DNA of 64,000 bases from Corynebacterium resistens DSM 45100 (GCF_000177535.2 NC_015673.1:930001-994000); one strand, 5' to 3'. Shown: positions 38,087 through 47,349, counted from the stretch's first letter. The notes: a model not told the origin generated them from the letters alone. Numbers and translations: made by a program.

Positions 38087-38336
38087 GTGAGTAGAGCATT
38101 CCGAGTAGCGGGCTACCTTTGGAAGTTTTCGGTCTCTGCCCCTCCATATGGGGTACAGTTAGGAGTCAAACGCGAATTCTTGGCCAACGGTGGAACTATT
38201 TGGCTAGCTCGCACGTTGTCATGGATGAAGGCTTCGGTGTGAAGCGTCGCTCTGGATTGTGATGTAGGGCGAGTTCCATTCAGTTGCAGACGTGAGTGCG
38301 TGAAGTGCGTATCGAAGAAGGACCTGGAGGTCGACA

Positions 38337-38762
38337 GTGGCTCTATCTGAGCAAGAGAAGCGCATGCTGGAAGAAATTGAGCGTGCTCTCATTGCGGAAG
38401 ACCCGCGCTTGGCGCGGAGAGCTTCGGTGAACGGGGATTCTACGGCCAATTTCTCTTTTGGTATCCGTTCGGTGGCGTTGATGATGCTTGGGCTTGTCAT
38501 GCTGATCGGCGGAATTGCCTTGGCGCAAAACTCCCTGTGGTTCGTTGTGCTGAGTGTGCTTGGATTTGTTGTGATGTTCTTAGGCGGGCTCTTGATCTTC
38601 AAGCCGGAACTATTGGGGAGTGCCAAGCCTAAGATGGGGCAAGCCAGTGCAATCAAGCTTGGTAGGGCAATGCCAGAGAAGCGACAAGTGCGCAATCGGA
38701 ATAGTAACGGTGGCTTCGGGGATCGGCTGGAGGATAGTTTCAAGCGGCGATTCGATAGTTAA
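38337..38762 (+). CDS. DUF3040 membrane protein
   Basis: The 141-residue protein starts MALSEQEKRMLEEIERALIAEDPRLA, the DUF3040 signature, followed by two membrane helices (about 45-65 and 68-88) and a basic tail. It lies at the entrance of the dcw cluster in most actinobacteria. GTG 38337 has GGAGG about 10 bp upstream. Its natural terminator is split by the IS element downstream. Confidence 0.88.
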   Translation: MALSEQEKRMLEEIERALIAEDPRLARRASVNGDSTANFSFGIRSVALMMLGLVMLIGGIALAQNSLWFVVLSVLGFVVMFLGGLLIFKPELLGSAKPKMGQASAIKLGRAMPEKRQVRNRNSNGGFGDRLEDSFKRRFDS

Positions 38763-38782
38763 AGGATCACGTTAGGGGGCGA

Positions 38783-38803
38783 GAGGGTCAGCTTGGAAAA
38801 GCT
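38783..38803 (+). terminator. 5' part of the DUF3040 terminator, split by the IS insertion
   Basis: GAGGGTCAGCTT (38783-38794), a GGAA loop and AAGCT remain here. The rest of the 3' arm (AAGCTGGCCCTC) and the T6 tail are at 40192-40209, beyond the IS. Rejoined, they give a 12-bp stem with one G-U pair and a T6 tail. Confidence 0.8.
38796..38803. repeat. 8-bp target-site duplication, left copy
   Basis: GAAAAGCT directly abuts the left inverted repeat of the IS. The identical octamer is at 40189-40196 beyond the right repeat. Confidence 0.9.
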
Positions 38804-40188
38804 GGGTTAAGCGACAAAATGTGTGTCTGCTATCGGCGTGTCGCGGGGTTAGATGTGGCCTTTTTGGATGCCGATTGAGTGTGTGTACTCGGTATCGATA
38901 CCGTTGTCGTAGAGGGCTGGTTGTCCTGTTTCATAGTCGGCTTGGTTCTCGTTTCGGGTCAGGGTTGTAACTTTGGCGAGTTGGTTCTGGCCCCAGTTGG
39001 ACTGTCTGGCGATTTCTATTGGATCGCCAGGCAGTTCCGTTTTCAGATACAGCCACCAATCCAGCATTTTGCGTTGGTGCTCACCGCGTCTGCCGCGATG
39101 AGTTCTTGCAAGGAGCTTCAGCTGGGCGTTGATGCCGCCTTCAAGACTGTTGGTGGTGGATTTGATCCGGTGCGGCTCGAGCACACCTTTCGGGGGCTTG
39201 AGGTAGACAAACAGCAGGTCATTGCGCCACAGGTGGTTGAGACTGTTGTAGGCCTTGCGCACGTTGACATGGGTCCACACGAGTGTGTCTTTTGCTGTTT
39301 TCGGGTCTTTGACCTGTGTCTTTTCGTTGAGCCAATCCTTGTAGAGCGTGTGAAACTCTTGCAGTTGTGCACCCCATTGTGCAGCCTCGTCCAGGGTGGT
39401 GATGCGGGTGAGTTTCAGCGCGAGTCGGTAGATGGTGCGGCCAGCATCAGTGCGTGGTCGTGAGGTGGTGTAGCGGCGTACTCTGCGTTGGGCGTGCACG
39501 AGGCAGCGTTGGATTTTGGTGTTTGGCCAGCACGTTTTAATTGCGCTTGTGGCTCCTCGGCCACCGTCGATCACAGCGATCAACGGTGCTTCGATGCGCT
39601 CGAGCAGGCGCTTGTAGTCGTGTGTGGTTTCTTGTTTGCACCAGTGCCAGGCGATGACGTGGTCGAGCGTTGCCGCCACGATCAGACAGCCACCTGCGGT
39701 GTAGGTGCCGTCGATGAAGATCTGGTCGTAGACCCTGCCTGTATGGCCGATGGTCGGGTCAGGCACGTCAACCAGCCAAAAGGCATCGAATTTGCGCTGC
39801 AGCGTACGTGTCGAGCAGCTCATGTTGCCGGCGATCGCCGCAAGACTGGTCCCGGCGGTCAGGTGCTGGATGAACGCACGAAATAGGGCTGCGTTGGTGA
39901 TATCGCTGCGCTGCTTGGTCAGTGAAGCACCGCAGATTTTGCACCGCCACCGGGTCGTCCCGTTGCTGGTGGTGCCGTTTCGTTTCATATCGCCGCCACA
40001 ATGGCAGCGTGGTCGGTTCTTTGGCATTGGGCAACCGAACCACCGCTCCGTAGCACACCATGGCAGCCACACCGGGGATTTTCGCAAGAGAGGGCCAATA
40101 TATGCTTTTGGAGCATATATTTTCCGCAAACGCGGAGTTCAGAGCATGAAAATCAACGATTCCGGACACACATTTTGTCGCTTAACCC
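38804..40188 (-). mobile_element. Complete IS256-family (IS1249-like) insertion sequence, 1385 bp
   Basis: Perfect 24-bp terminal inverted repeats (38804-38827 beginning GGGTTAAGCGAC, and 40165-40188 ending GTCGCTTAACCC) bound one transposase gene. Eight-bp direct duplications flank the element. A subterminal palindrome AATATATGCT/AGCATATATT (40097-40121) lies upstream of the transposase gene. Perfect ends and an intact gene indicate recent insertion and probable activity. Confidence 0.92.
38849..40027 (-). CDS. IS1249-like transposase (IS256 family, DDE)
   Basis: The 392-residue protein has an N-terminal zinc-ribbon (RCHCGGDMKRNG...RWRCKICG), a helix-turn-helix-like segment, and a Mutator/IS256-type DDE core. 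The Asp residues are in IFIDGTYT and AVIDGGRG and the Glu in TTNSLEGGINAQL. Similar proteins are annotated as IS1249 transposases in corynebacteria. ATG 40027 is chosen; the frame is open back to 40129 but that part is unlike the family. The gene runs against mraZ. Confidence 0.88.
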   Translation of the reverse strand: MPKNRPRCHCGGDMKRNGTTSNGTTRWRCKICGASLTKQRSDITNAALFRAFIQHLTAGTSLAAIAGNMSCSTRTLQRKFDAFWLVDVPDPTIGHTGRVYDQIFIDGTYTAGGCLIVAATLDHVIAWHWCKQETTHDYKRLLERIEAPLIAVIDGGRGATSAIKTCWPNTKIQRCLVHAQRRVRRYTTSRPRTDAGRTIYRLALKLTRITTLDEAAQWGAQLQEFHTLYKDWLNEKTQVKDPKTAKDTLVWTHVNVRKAYNSLNHLWRNDLLFVYLKPPKGVLEPHRIKSTTNSLEGGINAQLKLLARTHRGRRGEHQRKMLDWWLYLKTELPGDPIEIARQSNWGQNQLAKVTTLTRNENQADYETGQPALYDNGIDTEYTHSIGIQKGHI

Positions 40189-40209
40189 GAAAAGCTGGCC
40201 CTCTTTTTT
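40189..40209 (+). repeat. Right target-site duplication and 3' half of the split terminator
   Basis: GAAAAGCT (40189-40196) is the second copy of the target octamer. It runs into GGCCCTCTTTTTT, the displaced terminator arm and T-tract. Confidence 0.85.
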
Positions 40210-40322
40210 GTGTGCGAATCCGGGGAGTAGCGGGATGCTGCGGCGGGCAGATCTGTGGGGTCGGGGTGTAGGCGCTGTAGCTGTGACGCTGTATTGGGTC
40301 GGGGTGCAACTATGGGCGCAAT

Positions 40323-40358
40323 GGCAGAAAAATAGGGAAAAATCCCCACCTATCTGCC
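40323..40358. terminator. Imperfect hairpin in the mraZ upstream region
   Basis: GGCAGA (40323-40328) and TCTGCC (40353-40358) enclose inner arms AATAGG/CCTAT and GGGA/TCCC. There is no T-run. The stretch 40210-40549 otherwise contains no convincing gene. Confidence 0.3.
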
Positions 40359-40549
40359 ACCTCTCTTGTTTTCGGGATGACGGCCGTATCTGTGGGGCGT
40401 TTTGAGTCTAAAAGGTGCCTGACCTGTGGTGGGGCGACCTTAGTTGCAATATCCAGGGGCTTAGCTCAATCGGGTGGAAACTCACTAGAGGAAAATTCAC
40501 CTAAAGTTTCCCTAACTCGCTAGGATTTTTTGGGCGTGTGCTGGTCATT

Positions 40550-40575
40550 GTGGGGTGAAGTGGGGTAAAGTGGGG
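40550..40575 (+). promoter_or_regulatory. MraZ operator: three TGGGG repeats at 10-bp spacing
   Basis: TGGGG occurs at 40551, 40561 and 40571, each separated by 5 nt (TGAAG, TAAAG). This is the TGGGN-N5 direct-repeat pattern bound by MraZ in other bacteria. A TAGGAT hexamer at 40521-40526 is a possible -10 element, placing the boxes in the early transcribed region. Autoregulation of the dcw operon by MraZ is inferred. Confidence 0.75.
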
Positions 40576-40724
40576 GGCGTTGGTGAGTGGATGGTGACTT
40601 TGAAGTTGTGACCAGCGGTTACGTCGCCAAAAACTAGCCACGAAGCCGGGAGAATCTCGGCCGAAAACTTAATGAGTGACAACTGAACAGTGCATTGAGC
40701 TGAAGGGAAAGGAGCCAGGTTCAG

Positions 40725-41156
40725 ATGTTCTTTGGCACCTTCACCCCGAAGCTTGACGACAAGGGGCGCCTGACTCTTCCCGCTAAATTTCGAGCGGATC
40801 TGGAGGACGGTCTTATGGTCGTCAAAGGACAAGATCGCAGCTTGGCTATTTATCCACGCGACGAATTTCTCGTTCGCGCACGAAAGGCGGCGGCGGCGTC
40901 TCGAACAAATCCGAAAGCTCGAGCGTTTGTCCGCAACCTTGCGGCGAGCGCGGATGAACAAAACCCGGATTCGCAAGGACGAATCACTATTGCTTCAGGA
41001 CACCGCGAGTATGCGGGGTTGTCGAAGCAATGCGTAGTGATTGGCAACGTGGATTTCGTGGAGGTTTGGGATGCCGAAGCTTGGCAGGAATACAGCTCCC
41101 GCTACGAGGAGGACTTCTCCGCGGGTGATGATGAAGCCTTCGCTGAGTTTCTCTAA
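40725..41156 (+). CDS. mraZ: Transcriptional regulator MraZ
   Basis: The 143-residue protein has the double AbrB-like fold, with [26 protein letters not shown] in the first half and a second [18 protein letters not shown] copy (DxKGR-type loops). MraZ is a ring-forming DNA-binding protein that represses the dcw cluster in E. coli. A strong AAGGAG precedes the ATG. Three TGGGG boxes lie 150 bp upstream. Confidence 0.95.
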   Translation: MFFGTFTPKLDDKGRLTLPAKFRADLEDGLMVVKGQDRSLAIYPRDEFLVRARKAAAASRTNPKARAFVRNLAASADEQNPDSQGRITIASGHREYAGLSKQCVVIGNVDFVEVWDAEAWQEYSSRYEEDFSAGDDEAFAEFL

Positions 41157-41196
41157 TTTCACCTCGCAATGCGCAAGCGGCCTGGTGAAGGTTCGT

Positions 41197-41299
41197 GAGA
41201 GTGTGCGCAGGCCCTTACCTGCGTGGACGACGTGACGTTTGATGTACTTCCCCAATATCAAACCCACACCCACGCAGGTGAGGCCCTGTACACACTCTC
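41197..41299 (+). ncRNA. mraW-type structured RNA leader before rsmH
   Basis: A 29-nt arm (41197-41225) pairs with 41271-41299 with only a two-base internal loop, one mismatch and one G-U pair. The apical part holds an inner stem GTTTGAT (41237-41243) with ATCAAAC (41257-41263). Position, directly upstream of mraW/rsmH in an actinobacterium, agrees with the published mraW RNA motif. Class membership is by position and shape, not by a model search. Confidence 0.7.
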
Positions 41300-41528
41300 T
41301 TTCGTTTAGAGGAGATCGATTGCGGCGGGCGTAACAAGGGAAACCGCGTCGCCCCCCACAGTCCACACAACGGGATGTGAAGTAGAGAAAACGACCTGAC
41401 AAGCCGAAACAACTGAGCAGGTTTAACAGCAGGCCGGGCGGAGCATCACGTTTAACGGCAAAACCAGATAGGCAAGAGCTTAGAAACAAGAACCCAAAAC
41501 CAGAGAAAGCAAAAAGGAAGGAGGAAAC

Positions 41529-42575
41529 ATGAGTGAAGATGCACGAAACGACGCAACTGAGAATGCGACACACGGCCACGTCCCTGTGATGTGCGACCGT
41601 ATGGTCGAACTCGTCGGTGTGGGTGTCACCAGTGATAATGCACCGTCTGTACCGGTTATTATCGATGGCACTCTCGGTGCCGGCGGGCACTCTGAAGCTT
41701 TCCTTTCTTCTTTCTCTGACGCCATCGTCATCGGTCTCGATCGTGATCCGCATGCACTAGAGGAAGCTACGGAACGCTTGGCACCATTCGGTGATCGCTT
41801 TGTACCGTACCGCACACGATTCGACGGGATCACAGAGGCGATTGAGGATCTGATTGCGCTGGATCGGATCCCTGCCGAGGTGAGGGAGACGGGTCTCTCT
41901 GCGCTTTTCTTCGACCTCGGTGTCTCTTCCATGCAGTTGGACCAAGCTGAACGTGGCTTTGCGTACCGGGTCGATGCTCCTCTCGACATGCGGATGGATC
42001 CCCGCTTGTCTTTGACTGCTGCTGAAATCCTCAATACTTACTCCCACGGTGATCTAGCCAGGATTCTCAAGACCTATGGTGACGAGCGTTTTGCTGGGAA
42101 GATCGCCTCGGCAGTTTTGCGTGAACGCGAAAAGGAACCGTTCACCACATCCGCGCGCCTAGTGGAACTGCTTTATGCCACTATTCCAGCTGCGACGCGA
42201 CGCACCGGCGGGCATCCCGCGAAAAGAACCTTTCAAGCGTTGCGCATTGAGGTCAACGCGGAACTCGAAGCACTAGAAAACGTTTTGCCCTTGGCAGCCT
42301 CATGGACGCATGTCGGGGGAGTGAATGTCTACATGAGCTATCAATCGCTTGAAGACAAGATCGTGAAGAGCGCTTTCAGCGACCTCACCACCTCGCAAAC
42401 TCCGGCTGGCTTGCCAATGGAATTGCCGGGCACGGAGCCGGAGTTCGAAATGATCACTCGCCGAGCTGAAAAAGCTACGGAGAAGGAAATTGAAGAAAAC
42501 TCTCGCGCGGCCCCGGTTCGTGTTCGGGCAGCTCGCCGGGTGAGCGATCGAGGAAAGCATGGTTTCCCGCTCTAA
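41529..42575 (+). CDS. rsmH: 16S rRNA (cytosine1402-N4)-methyltransferase RsmH (MraW)
   Basis: The 348-residue SAM-dependent enzyme methylates C1402 of 16S rRNA. Motifs include [26 protein letters not shown] (SAM loop), [31 protein letters not shown], and [24 protein letters not shown] very strong AAGGAGGAAA precedes ATG 41529. It is the second gene of the dcw cluster. Confidence 0.96.
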   Translation: MSEDARNDATENATHGHVPVMCDRMVELVGVGVTSDNAPSVPVIIDGTLGAGGHSEAFLSSFSDAIVIGLDRDPHALEEATERLAPFGDRFVPYRTRFDGITEAIEDLIALDRIPAEVRETGLSALFFDLGVSSMQLDQAERGFAYRVDAPLDMRMDPRLSLTAAEILNTYSHGDLARILKTYGDERFAGKIASAVLREREKEPFTTSARLVELLYATIPAATRRTGGHPAKRTFQALRIEVNAELEALENVLPLAASWTHVGGVNVYMSYQSLEDKIVKSAFSDLTTSQTPAGLPMELPGTEPEFEMITRRAEKATEKEIEENSRAAPVRVRAARRVSDRGKHGFPL

Positions 42576-42665
42576 GCCGTAGCTAGCTAATGCCTTTAGA
42601 TCACCTTCTTAAGCACCACTCCAACCACAACCCTCAACCTCAACTAGAGAATTAAGGAACAGAGA

Positions 42666-43601
42666 ATGACACCCACAGGTACCCTCCACGACCTGCGCGA
42701 GCCATCCGCCTCCCGTTCCCCAAGGGCATCCCGATACGAAGAGTCCACTGATAGCCGTCTTGAACAGCAGCGCCAACGGGTCGGTGCTGCACGTCCATCT
42801 TCTTCCTCGCAATCCGGCCACCGAACTGCAGAACGCGACCGCCACGCCGTTCGGCCACAACGAGTTGGCTCTCAGCCACGCTTAACACCACGCCGAAACT
42901 CACGCCTAGGTTCCAAGCAGCAAGTATCCGTTCGGGGCCGGCGAGTTATCGCTGCGCCAACCGATTCGCGTCTACGTCGCAGGATTGTGGGCTCAGTTGT
43001 AGCATTCGCACTGGGGATCGCGGGTGTCATGGCTTTGTCTGGTGTGACGACCCAACAGTCATTTCAAATCACTAAGGCCAATGAACAGAGCAAGCAGCTC
43101 GATAATGAACTCGAGAGCTTAACCCGCGATGTTGAGCTAGCGAAATCCTCCGGGCGTATCGCAGCTGAGGCTTCCAAAATGGGTATGGTAGCCCCTGATC
43201 AAGCGGCGGTTCTGGATGCCAATGGCAAGAAGATCAAGGAAGTCCGCCCCGGCGATAATTCGAAGAACCGTGAGGTCATCGATGCTAATGGTGAAGCCAC
43301 TCGCCGAGGCGCTACCAGTAATCCCAATGAGACCAATCGTGTGGAGGGATTGGCTCCAAACAACCCAATGCTGGCAGGAAACGTAGCTCCACGGGGGCAG
43401 GCGCAAGCTTCCAATGGCAATGGTGAACTACCGTATAGCCAGCATCGGGGTTCAGCTTCTGCTGGCAACAATGCGCCTGCCGCGCCAGCGCCCGCACCGG
43501 CACCTGCCCCCGCACCTGCGCCAGCTCCGCAGGGACAAACTTCTCCTGGGGTGCAAGCGCCCGCACCGGCGCCAGCCCCCGCACCAGTGGCTGGCCGTTA
43601 G
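42666..43601 (+). CDS. ftsL: FtsL-like septal membrane protein with long N-terminus and Pro-Ala tail
   Basis: The 311-residue protein occupies the ftsL slot between rsmH and ftsI. It has a polar, Arg-rich cytoplasmic part (about 1-100), one membrane helix (IVGSVVAFALGIAGVMALSG), and a coiled-coil stretch (QITKANEQSKQLDNELESLTRDVELAKSSGRIA) typical of FtsL/DivIC. A disordered tail ends in Pro-Ala repeats (about 270-308). FtsL joins FtsQ and a DivIC partner at the septum and activates FtsWI. FtsL is normally about 100-150 residues, so this one is unusually long. Confidence 0.82.
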   Translation: MTPTGTLHDLREPSASRSPRASRYEESTDSRLEQQRQRVGAARPSSSSQSGHRTAERDRHAVRPQRVGSQPRLTPRRNSRLGSKQQVSVRGRRVIAAPTDSRLRRRIVGSVVAFALGIAGVMALSGVTTQQSFQITKANEQSKQLDNELESLTRDVELAKSSGRIAAEASKMGMVAPDQAAVLDANGKKIKEVRPGDNSKNREVIDANGEATRRGATSNPNETNRVEGLAPNNPMLAGNVAPRGQAQASNGNGELPYSQHRGSASAGNNAPAAPAPAPAPAPAPAPAPQGQTSPGVQAPAPAPAPAPVAGR

Positions 43602-43688
43602 TCCCAATCGGGTACTGAAGGAAGCGCAGGAGCTTGGCGTCGAAATAGAGTTTCGCCGACAAGAGGCAAAAGCGCGACTTCGAGACAC

Positions 43689-43708
43689 GCCGGGGTTAAA
43701 CCCCCGGC
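43689..43708 (+). terminator. Hairpin in the ftsL-ftsI gap
   Basis: GCCGGGG (43689-43695) and CCCCGGC (43702-43708) form a 7-bp GC stem with a 6-nt loop. No T-run follows; it may attenuate transcription or stabilise an mRNA end ahead of ftsI. Confidence 0.4.
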
Positions 43709-43766
43709 TTCTCGCGGTTCAATGGGGACAATAGGCAAGCATTAGAAACATAGGAGGAAACAGACT

Positions 43767-45683
43767 GTGACACCGCAGCGAGGCAACGCGCAGCCGGGTA
43801 ACCGCCCCGCGGAGCGCGGTTTCAAGGGCCGTTTGCGCTCGCTGATTACGTTGGATCACAGTCCTGCTCTCTTTGATAAGCGTGTCCAGCTGGTCATTGT
43901 AATTATTTTCGTCCTCGTGATTGCTATGGTCTTGCGCTTGGCATGGGTTCAGCTTCTCGCGGGCCCTAAGCTCTCGATTCAAGCCCAGGCGCAACGTACA
44001 GCTACGATTTCTGACCCGGCGCACCGCGGGAAGATCGTCGACCGAAACGGCCAAGTACTGGCCTACACCATGGAAGCCCGTTCTCTTTCGGTCCACCCCA
44101 AACGGCTCCCAAAATTTATGAAGGAACGTTACGAAAACGATCCTAAGAAGGTGCTGCCACCGGAGCAGCGCATCGACCAGATCGCGAACGAACTTCCCAA
44201 GATGATCGCCAAGGAAGGCGACGATATCGATTCAAAGGAGCTCAAAGAAAAGCTCACCAGCAAAGAGAACTACGTGGTTCTCGTGCGCAATGTGGACCCA
44301 GACGTCGCTGCGAAGGTAGCGGAGGAATTCCCCGAGATCACTTCGGAGCGCCAAGATATTCGCCAGTACCCCAATGGCGCGATCGGCTCGAACTTCATCG
44401 GCAAGATCAGCACCGATAACCAAGGGCAGTTTGGCCTAGAGCTCTCGCAGGATTCCAAGCTGCAGGGCATCAACGGCTCAAGGACGGTCGATATCGGTGG
44501 AGATGGTTCCCTCATTCCTGGCTCCACGCGCGACCAGCATCCTGCGGTAGATGGTGACCAGTTCAGCCTCACCATTGATGTTGACGCCCAAACGTTTATC
44601 CAACAACAGGTCCAGCAGGCTCGCGAGAAGTCCGGCGCTAAGTCTGTTTCCGCGGTAGTGCTGGATTCGAAGACTGGCAAAATCCTTTCTTTAGCTTCTT
44701 CGGACAGCATTAACCCGAATGGTGATATCGAAAAACAGCTGAAGCAGAAGAAGGTATTCGGCGATCGCAACACGGCTGATTCTTTCGAACCGGGGTCGGT
44801 GGCCAAGATCATGACAGCCGCTGCGGCGATCGAAGAGAAGAAGACCCGCCCGGACGAGGTGCTGAAGGTGCCCGGTTCCATCGAGATGTCCGGCGTGACT
44901 GTTAAGGATGCGTGGGAGCACGGAGAGCTGCCCCTGACTTCTACGGGCGTGTTCGGTAAGTCGTCGAATGTTGGAACGCTGATGCTCGCGCAGCGAGTGG
45001 GTGAGGACAAGATGTACGACTACTTCCGGAAGTTCGGCATTGGCCAGGCCCCTGGCGTGGGCTTGCCCTATGAAACCGCCGGATATATGCCGGAGCGTTC
45101 TCAATGGTCAGGAGGTACTTTCGCCAACCTGCCTATCGGACAGGGTATGTCGATGAACTTGCTGCAGATGACCAGCATCTACCAAGCACTAGCTAATGGT
45201 GGTGAGCGCATTGAACCCCGTTTGATTGAGAAAACCGTTAAGGCTGATGGCACAGAAATCGCGGCGGAAGAACCCAAGCGTACCCGCGTGGTTAGCCCGC
45301 AAACCGCGCGAACGGTTGTGGACATGTTCCGTGCGGTCACCCAGGGCGATCCCGCGGGAGTGCAACAGGGCACCGGTGCTAGCGCGGCTATCAAGGGCTA
45401 CCAAACTTCAGGCAAGACGGGTACCGCCCAACAAGTTGATCCGAAAACCGGAGCATACTCGAACTCGAATTACTGGATCACCTTCTCCGGCATCGCACCG
45501 GCAGATGATCCCCGCTTCGTCATTGGATTGATGATGGATAATCCGCAACGCGGGCCGGACGGCGGTGCCGGAGGAACAGCAGCCCCACTCTTCAACCACA
45601 TTGGTACTTGGTTGCTGGATCACTACAACGTCCCACCATCGCCCACAGAAGGTCCAAAACTCATGCTGGAGGCAAGGAACTAA
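43767..45683 (+). CDS. ftsI: Septal penicillin-binding protein 3 (class B transpeptidase)
   Basis: The 638-residue protein has a short cytoplasmic N-terminus, one membrane helix (LVIVIIFVLVIAMVLRLAWVQLL), a PBP dimerisation domain and a transpeptidase domain. The active-site motifs are S-x-x-K in FEPGSVAKIM, SSN in GKSSNVGT, and KTG in SGKTGTAQQ. It crosslinks septal peptidoglycan together with FtsW. GTG 43767 follows AGGAGG. murE begins directly after its stop. Confidence 0.96.
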   Translation: MTPQRGNAQPGNRPAERGFKGRLRSLITLDHSPALFDKRVQLVIVIIFVLVIAMVLRLAWVQLLAGPKLSIQAQAQRTATISDPAHRGKIVDRNGQVLAYTMEARSLSVHPKRLPKFMKERYENDPKKVLPPEQRIDQIANELPKMIAKEGDDIDSKELKEKLTSKENYVVLVRNVDPDVAAKVAEEFPEITSERQDIRQYPNGAIGSNFIGKISTDNQGQFGLELSQDSKLQGINGSRTVDIGGDGSLIPGSTRDQHPAVDGDQFSLTIDVDAQTFIQQQVQQAREKSGAKSVSAVVLDSKTGKILSLASSDSINPNGDIEKQLKQKKVFGDRNTADSFEPGSVAKIMTAAAAIEEKKTRPDEVLKVPGSIEMSGVTVKDAWEHGELPLTSTGVFGKSSNVGTLMLAQRVGEDKMYDYFRKFGIGQAPGVGLPYETAGYMPERSQWSGGTFANLPIGQGMSMNLLQMTSIYQALANGGERIEPRLIEKTVKADGTEIAAEEPKRTRVVSPQTARTVVDMFRAVTQGDPAGVQQGTGASAAIKGYQTSGKTGTAQQVDPKTGAYSNSNYWITFSGIAPADDPRFVIGLMMDNPQRGPDGGAGGTAAPLFNHIGTWLLDHYNVPPSPTEGPKLMLEARN

Positions 45684-47342
45684 ATGACTACTTTGCAGGC
45701 TCTCGCCGAACTCACCGGTGGGCGTATTTCTTCAACCGACGCCCACGTGGAGGTCACCAGCGCCGCCATCGGTTCCACGGATGTCCGCGCTGGCGGTTTG
45801 TTCTGCGCGGTGCCTGGGTTGAAAACCCACGGCGCTCAGTTTGCCGGGACATCTCAGGCAACAGCTGTGTTGACAGACCCTGCGGGCGAGGACATTCTCG
45901 AGGCTCAGGGGGTTGAATTGCCCCGCCTGATCGTTGATGATGTCCGTGAATGGATGGGGCCCGTGGCAGCGGAGATCTATGGTCACCCCAGTCGCCGACT
46001 TTCAGTTATTGGAATTACTGGTACGTCGGGCAAAACCACAACTAGTTACCTCGTAGAAAAAGCGCTGTTGCCGAACCATTCCGTGGGAATCATCGGAACT
46101 ACCGGCACTCGGATTAATGGCCGACCAGTTCCGACCAAGCTGACCACCCCGGAAGCGCCAACCATGCAATCCCTGCTGGCGGAAATGGTGGATGAGGGTG
46201 TGACTCACGTGGTCATGGAGGTTTCTTCTCACGCCTTGGAGCTCGGCCGTGTTCATGGCATTGACTTCGATGTTGCTGCCTTCACCAACCTCAGCCAGGA
46301 CCACCTAGACTTTCACCCCACCATGGAAGACTACTTCCAAGCGAAGGCCAAGTTGTTCAGGGAACAAGCCGGTGAAAAACACGATGTTAAGCTCCCAGCG
46401 GCAGTGATCTGCGTTGATGATGAATGGGGGCAGCGCATGGCGCAGCTTGCTTCCCAACGGCAGGGTGATGCCGGTGGCGCGGTAGCTCCGGTATTGGCTG
46501 TGCGCACCGCCGGGACGCACGACAGCACTGATGCTGCTGTTGCCGGAGCTTACGAAAACATCCCCACGTGGGTTCTGGAAAGTGTGCAGGTTACACCATC
46601 GGGCCGTCAAGAGATTCGCTTCCACACTGGTGCAACGCACGCACCAGATGCACGAGAGCCTTTGGAATACTCCATTGGTTTGGCTGGAAGCTTTAACGTT
46701 GCCAACAGCGCCGTTGCCTTGGCATGCGTAGCCCAACTTGGCGAAGATGTTGAAGCCGCTGCCCAACACCTGCGGGACGTACAAGTGCCGGGCCGAATGC
46801 AAGCGGTGGACGAAGGGCAAGATTTTCTTGCCATGGTGGACTACGCCCATAAACCAGGTGCAGTAGCCGCCGTCGTGCGAACACTTGCCGATTACCTACC
46901 CACGAAGGAAGGCCGAATCGGCATAGTCATTGGTGCGGGGGGTAACCGCGATCAGGATAAGCGCCCCAAGATGGGATATGAGGCGGCCTTGGTCGCCGAT
47001 GCTGTGTTTGTCACCGACGATAACCCCCGCGATGAAGACCCGGCCCCTATCCGCGAGGCGATTTACTCCGGAGCGGAGGCTGGGTTCGCTGAGCGTGGCG
47101 TCGAGAAAAAAACCGTAACTCTTGCCAATATTGCAGATAGAGCAGAAGCCATCACAGCAGCTGTGCAGTGGGCGCAACCCGGTGACGCCATCGTGGTAGC
47201 TGGCAAGGGACACGAGACCGGCCAACTCGTAGCGGGTGTCATGCACGAGTTCGACGATGTAGAACAACTGCGGGCGGCTGTAAAGCAGACAATGGCGCAA
47301 CAGAATCAGCAGAGTGATTTGGGCGATCAAGGCGGGATGTGA
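45684..47342 (+). CDS. murE: UDP-N-acetylmuramoyl-L-alanyl-D-glutamate:meso-DAP ligase
   Basis: The 552-residue Mur ligase has the ATP loop GITGTSGKTTTSYL and the substrate motif TDDNPRDEDP; DNPR indicates meso-diaminopimelate addition. It adds the third residue of the peptidoglycan stem. ATG 45684 abuts the ftsI stop, so coupling is likely. Confidence 0.96.
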   Translation: MTTLQALAELTGGRISSTDAHVEVTSAAIGSTDVRAGGLFCAVPGLKTHGAQFAGTSQATAVLTDPAGEDILEAQGVELPRLIVDDVREWMGPVAAEIYGHPSRRLSVIGITGTSGKTTTSYLVEKALLPNHSVGIIGTTGTRINGRPVPTKLTTPEAPTMQSLLAEMVDEGVTHVVMEVSSHALELGRVHGIDFDVAAFTNLSQDHLDFHPTMEDYFQAKAKLFREQAGEKHDVKLPAAVICVDDEWGQRMAQLASQRQGDAGGAVAPVLAVRTAGTHDSTDAAVAGAYENIPTWVLESVQVTPSGRQEIRFHTGATHAPDAREPLEYSIGLAGSFNVANSAVALACVAQLGEDVEAAAQHLRDVQVPGRMQAVDEGQDFLAMVDYAHKPGAVAAVVRTLADYLPTKEGRIGIVIGAGGNRDQDKRPKMGYEAALVADAVFVTDDNPRDEDPAPIREAIYSGAEAGFAERGVEKKTVTLANIADRAEAITAAVQWAQPGDAIVVAGKGHETGQLVAGVMHEFDDVEQLRAAVKQTMAQQNQQSDLGDQGGM

Positions 47343-47349
47343 AGCAGAG

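Noticed and set aside
43471..43590. Possible CRISPR-like or satellite repeat in ftsL
   Set aside because: The repetition is codon-level Pro-Ala coding sequence in frame with ftsL and lacks spacers.
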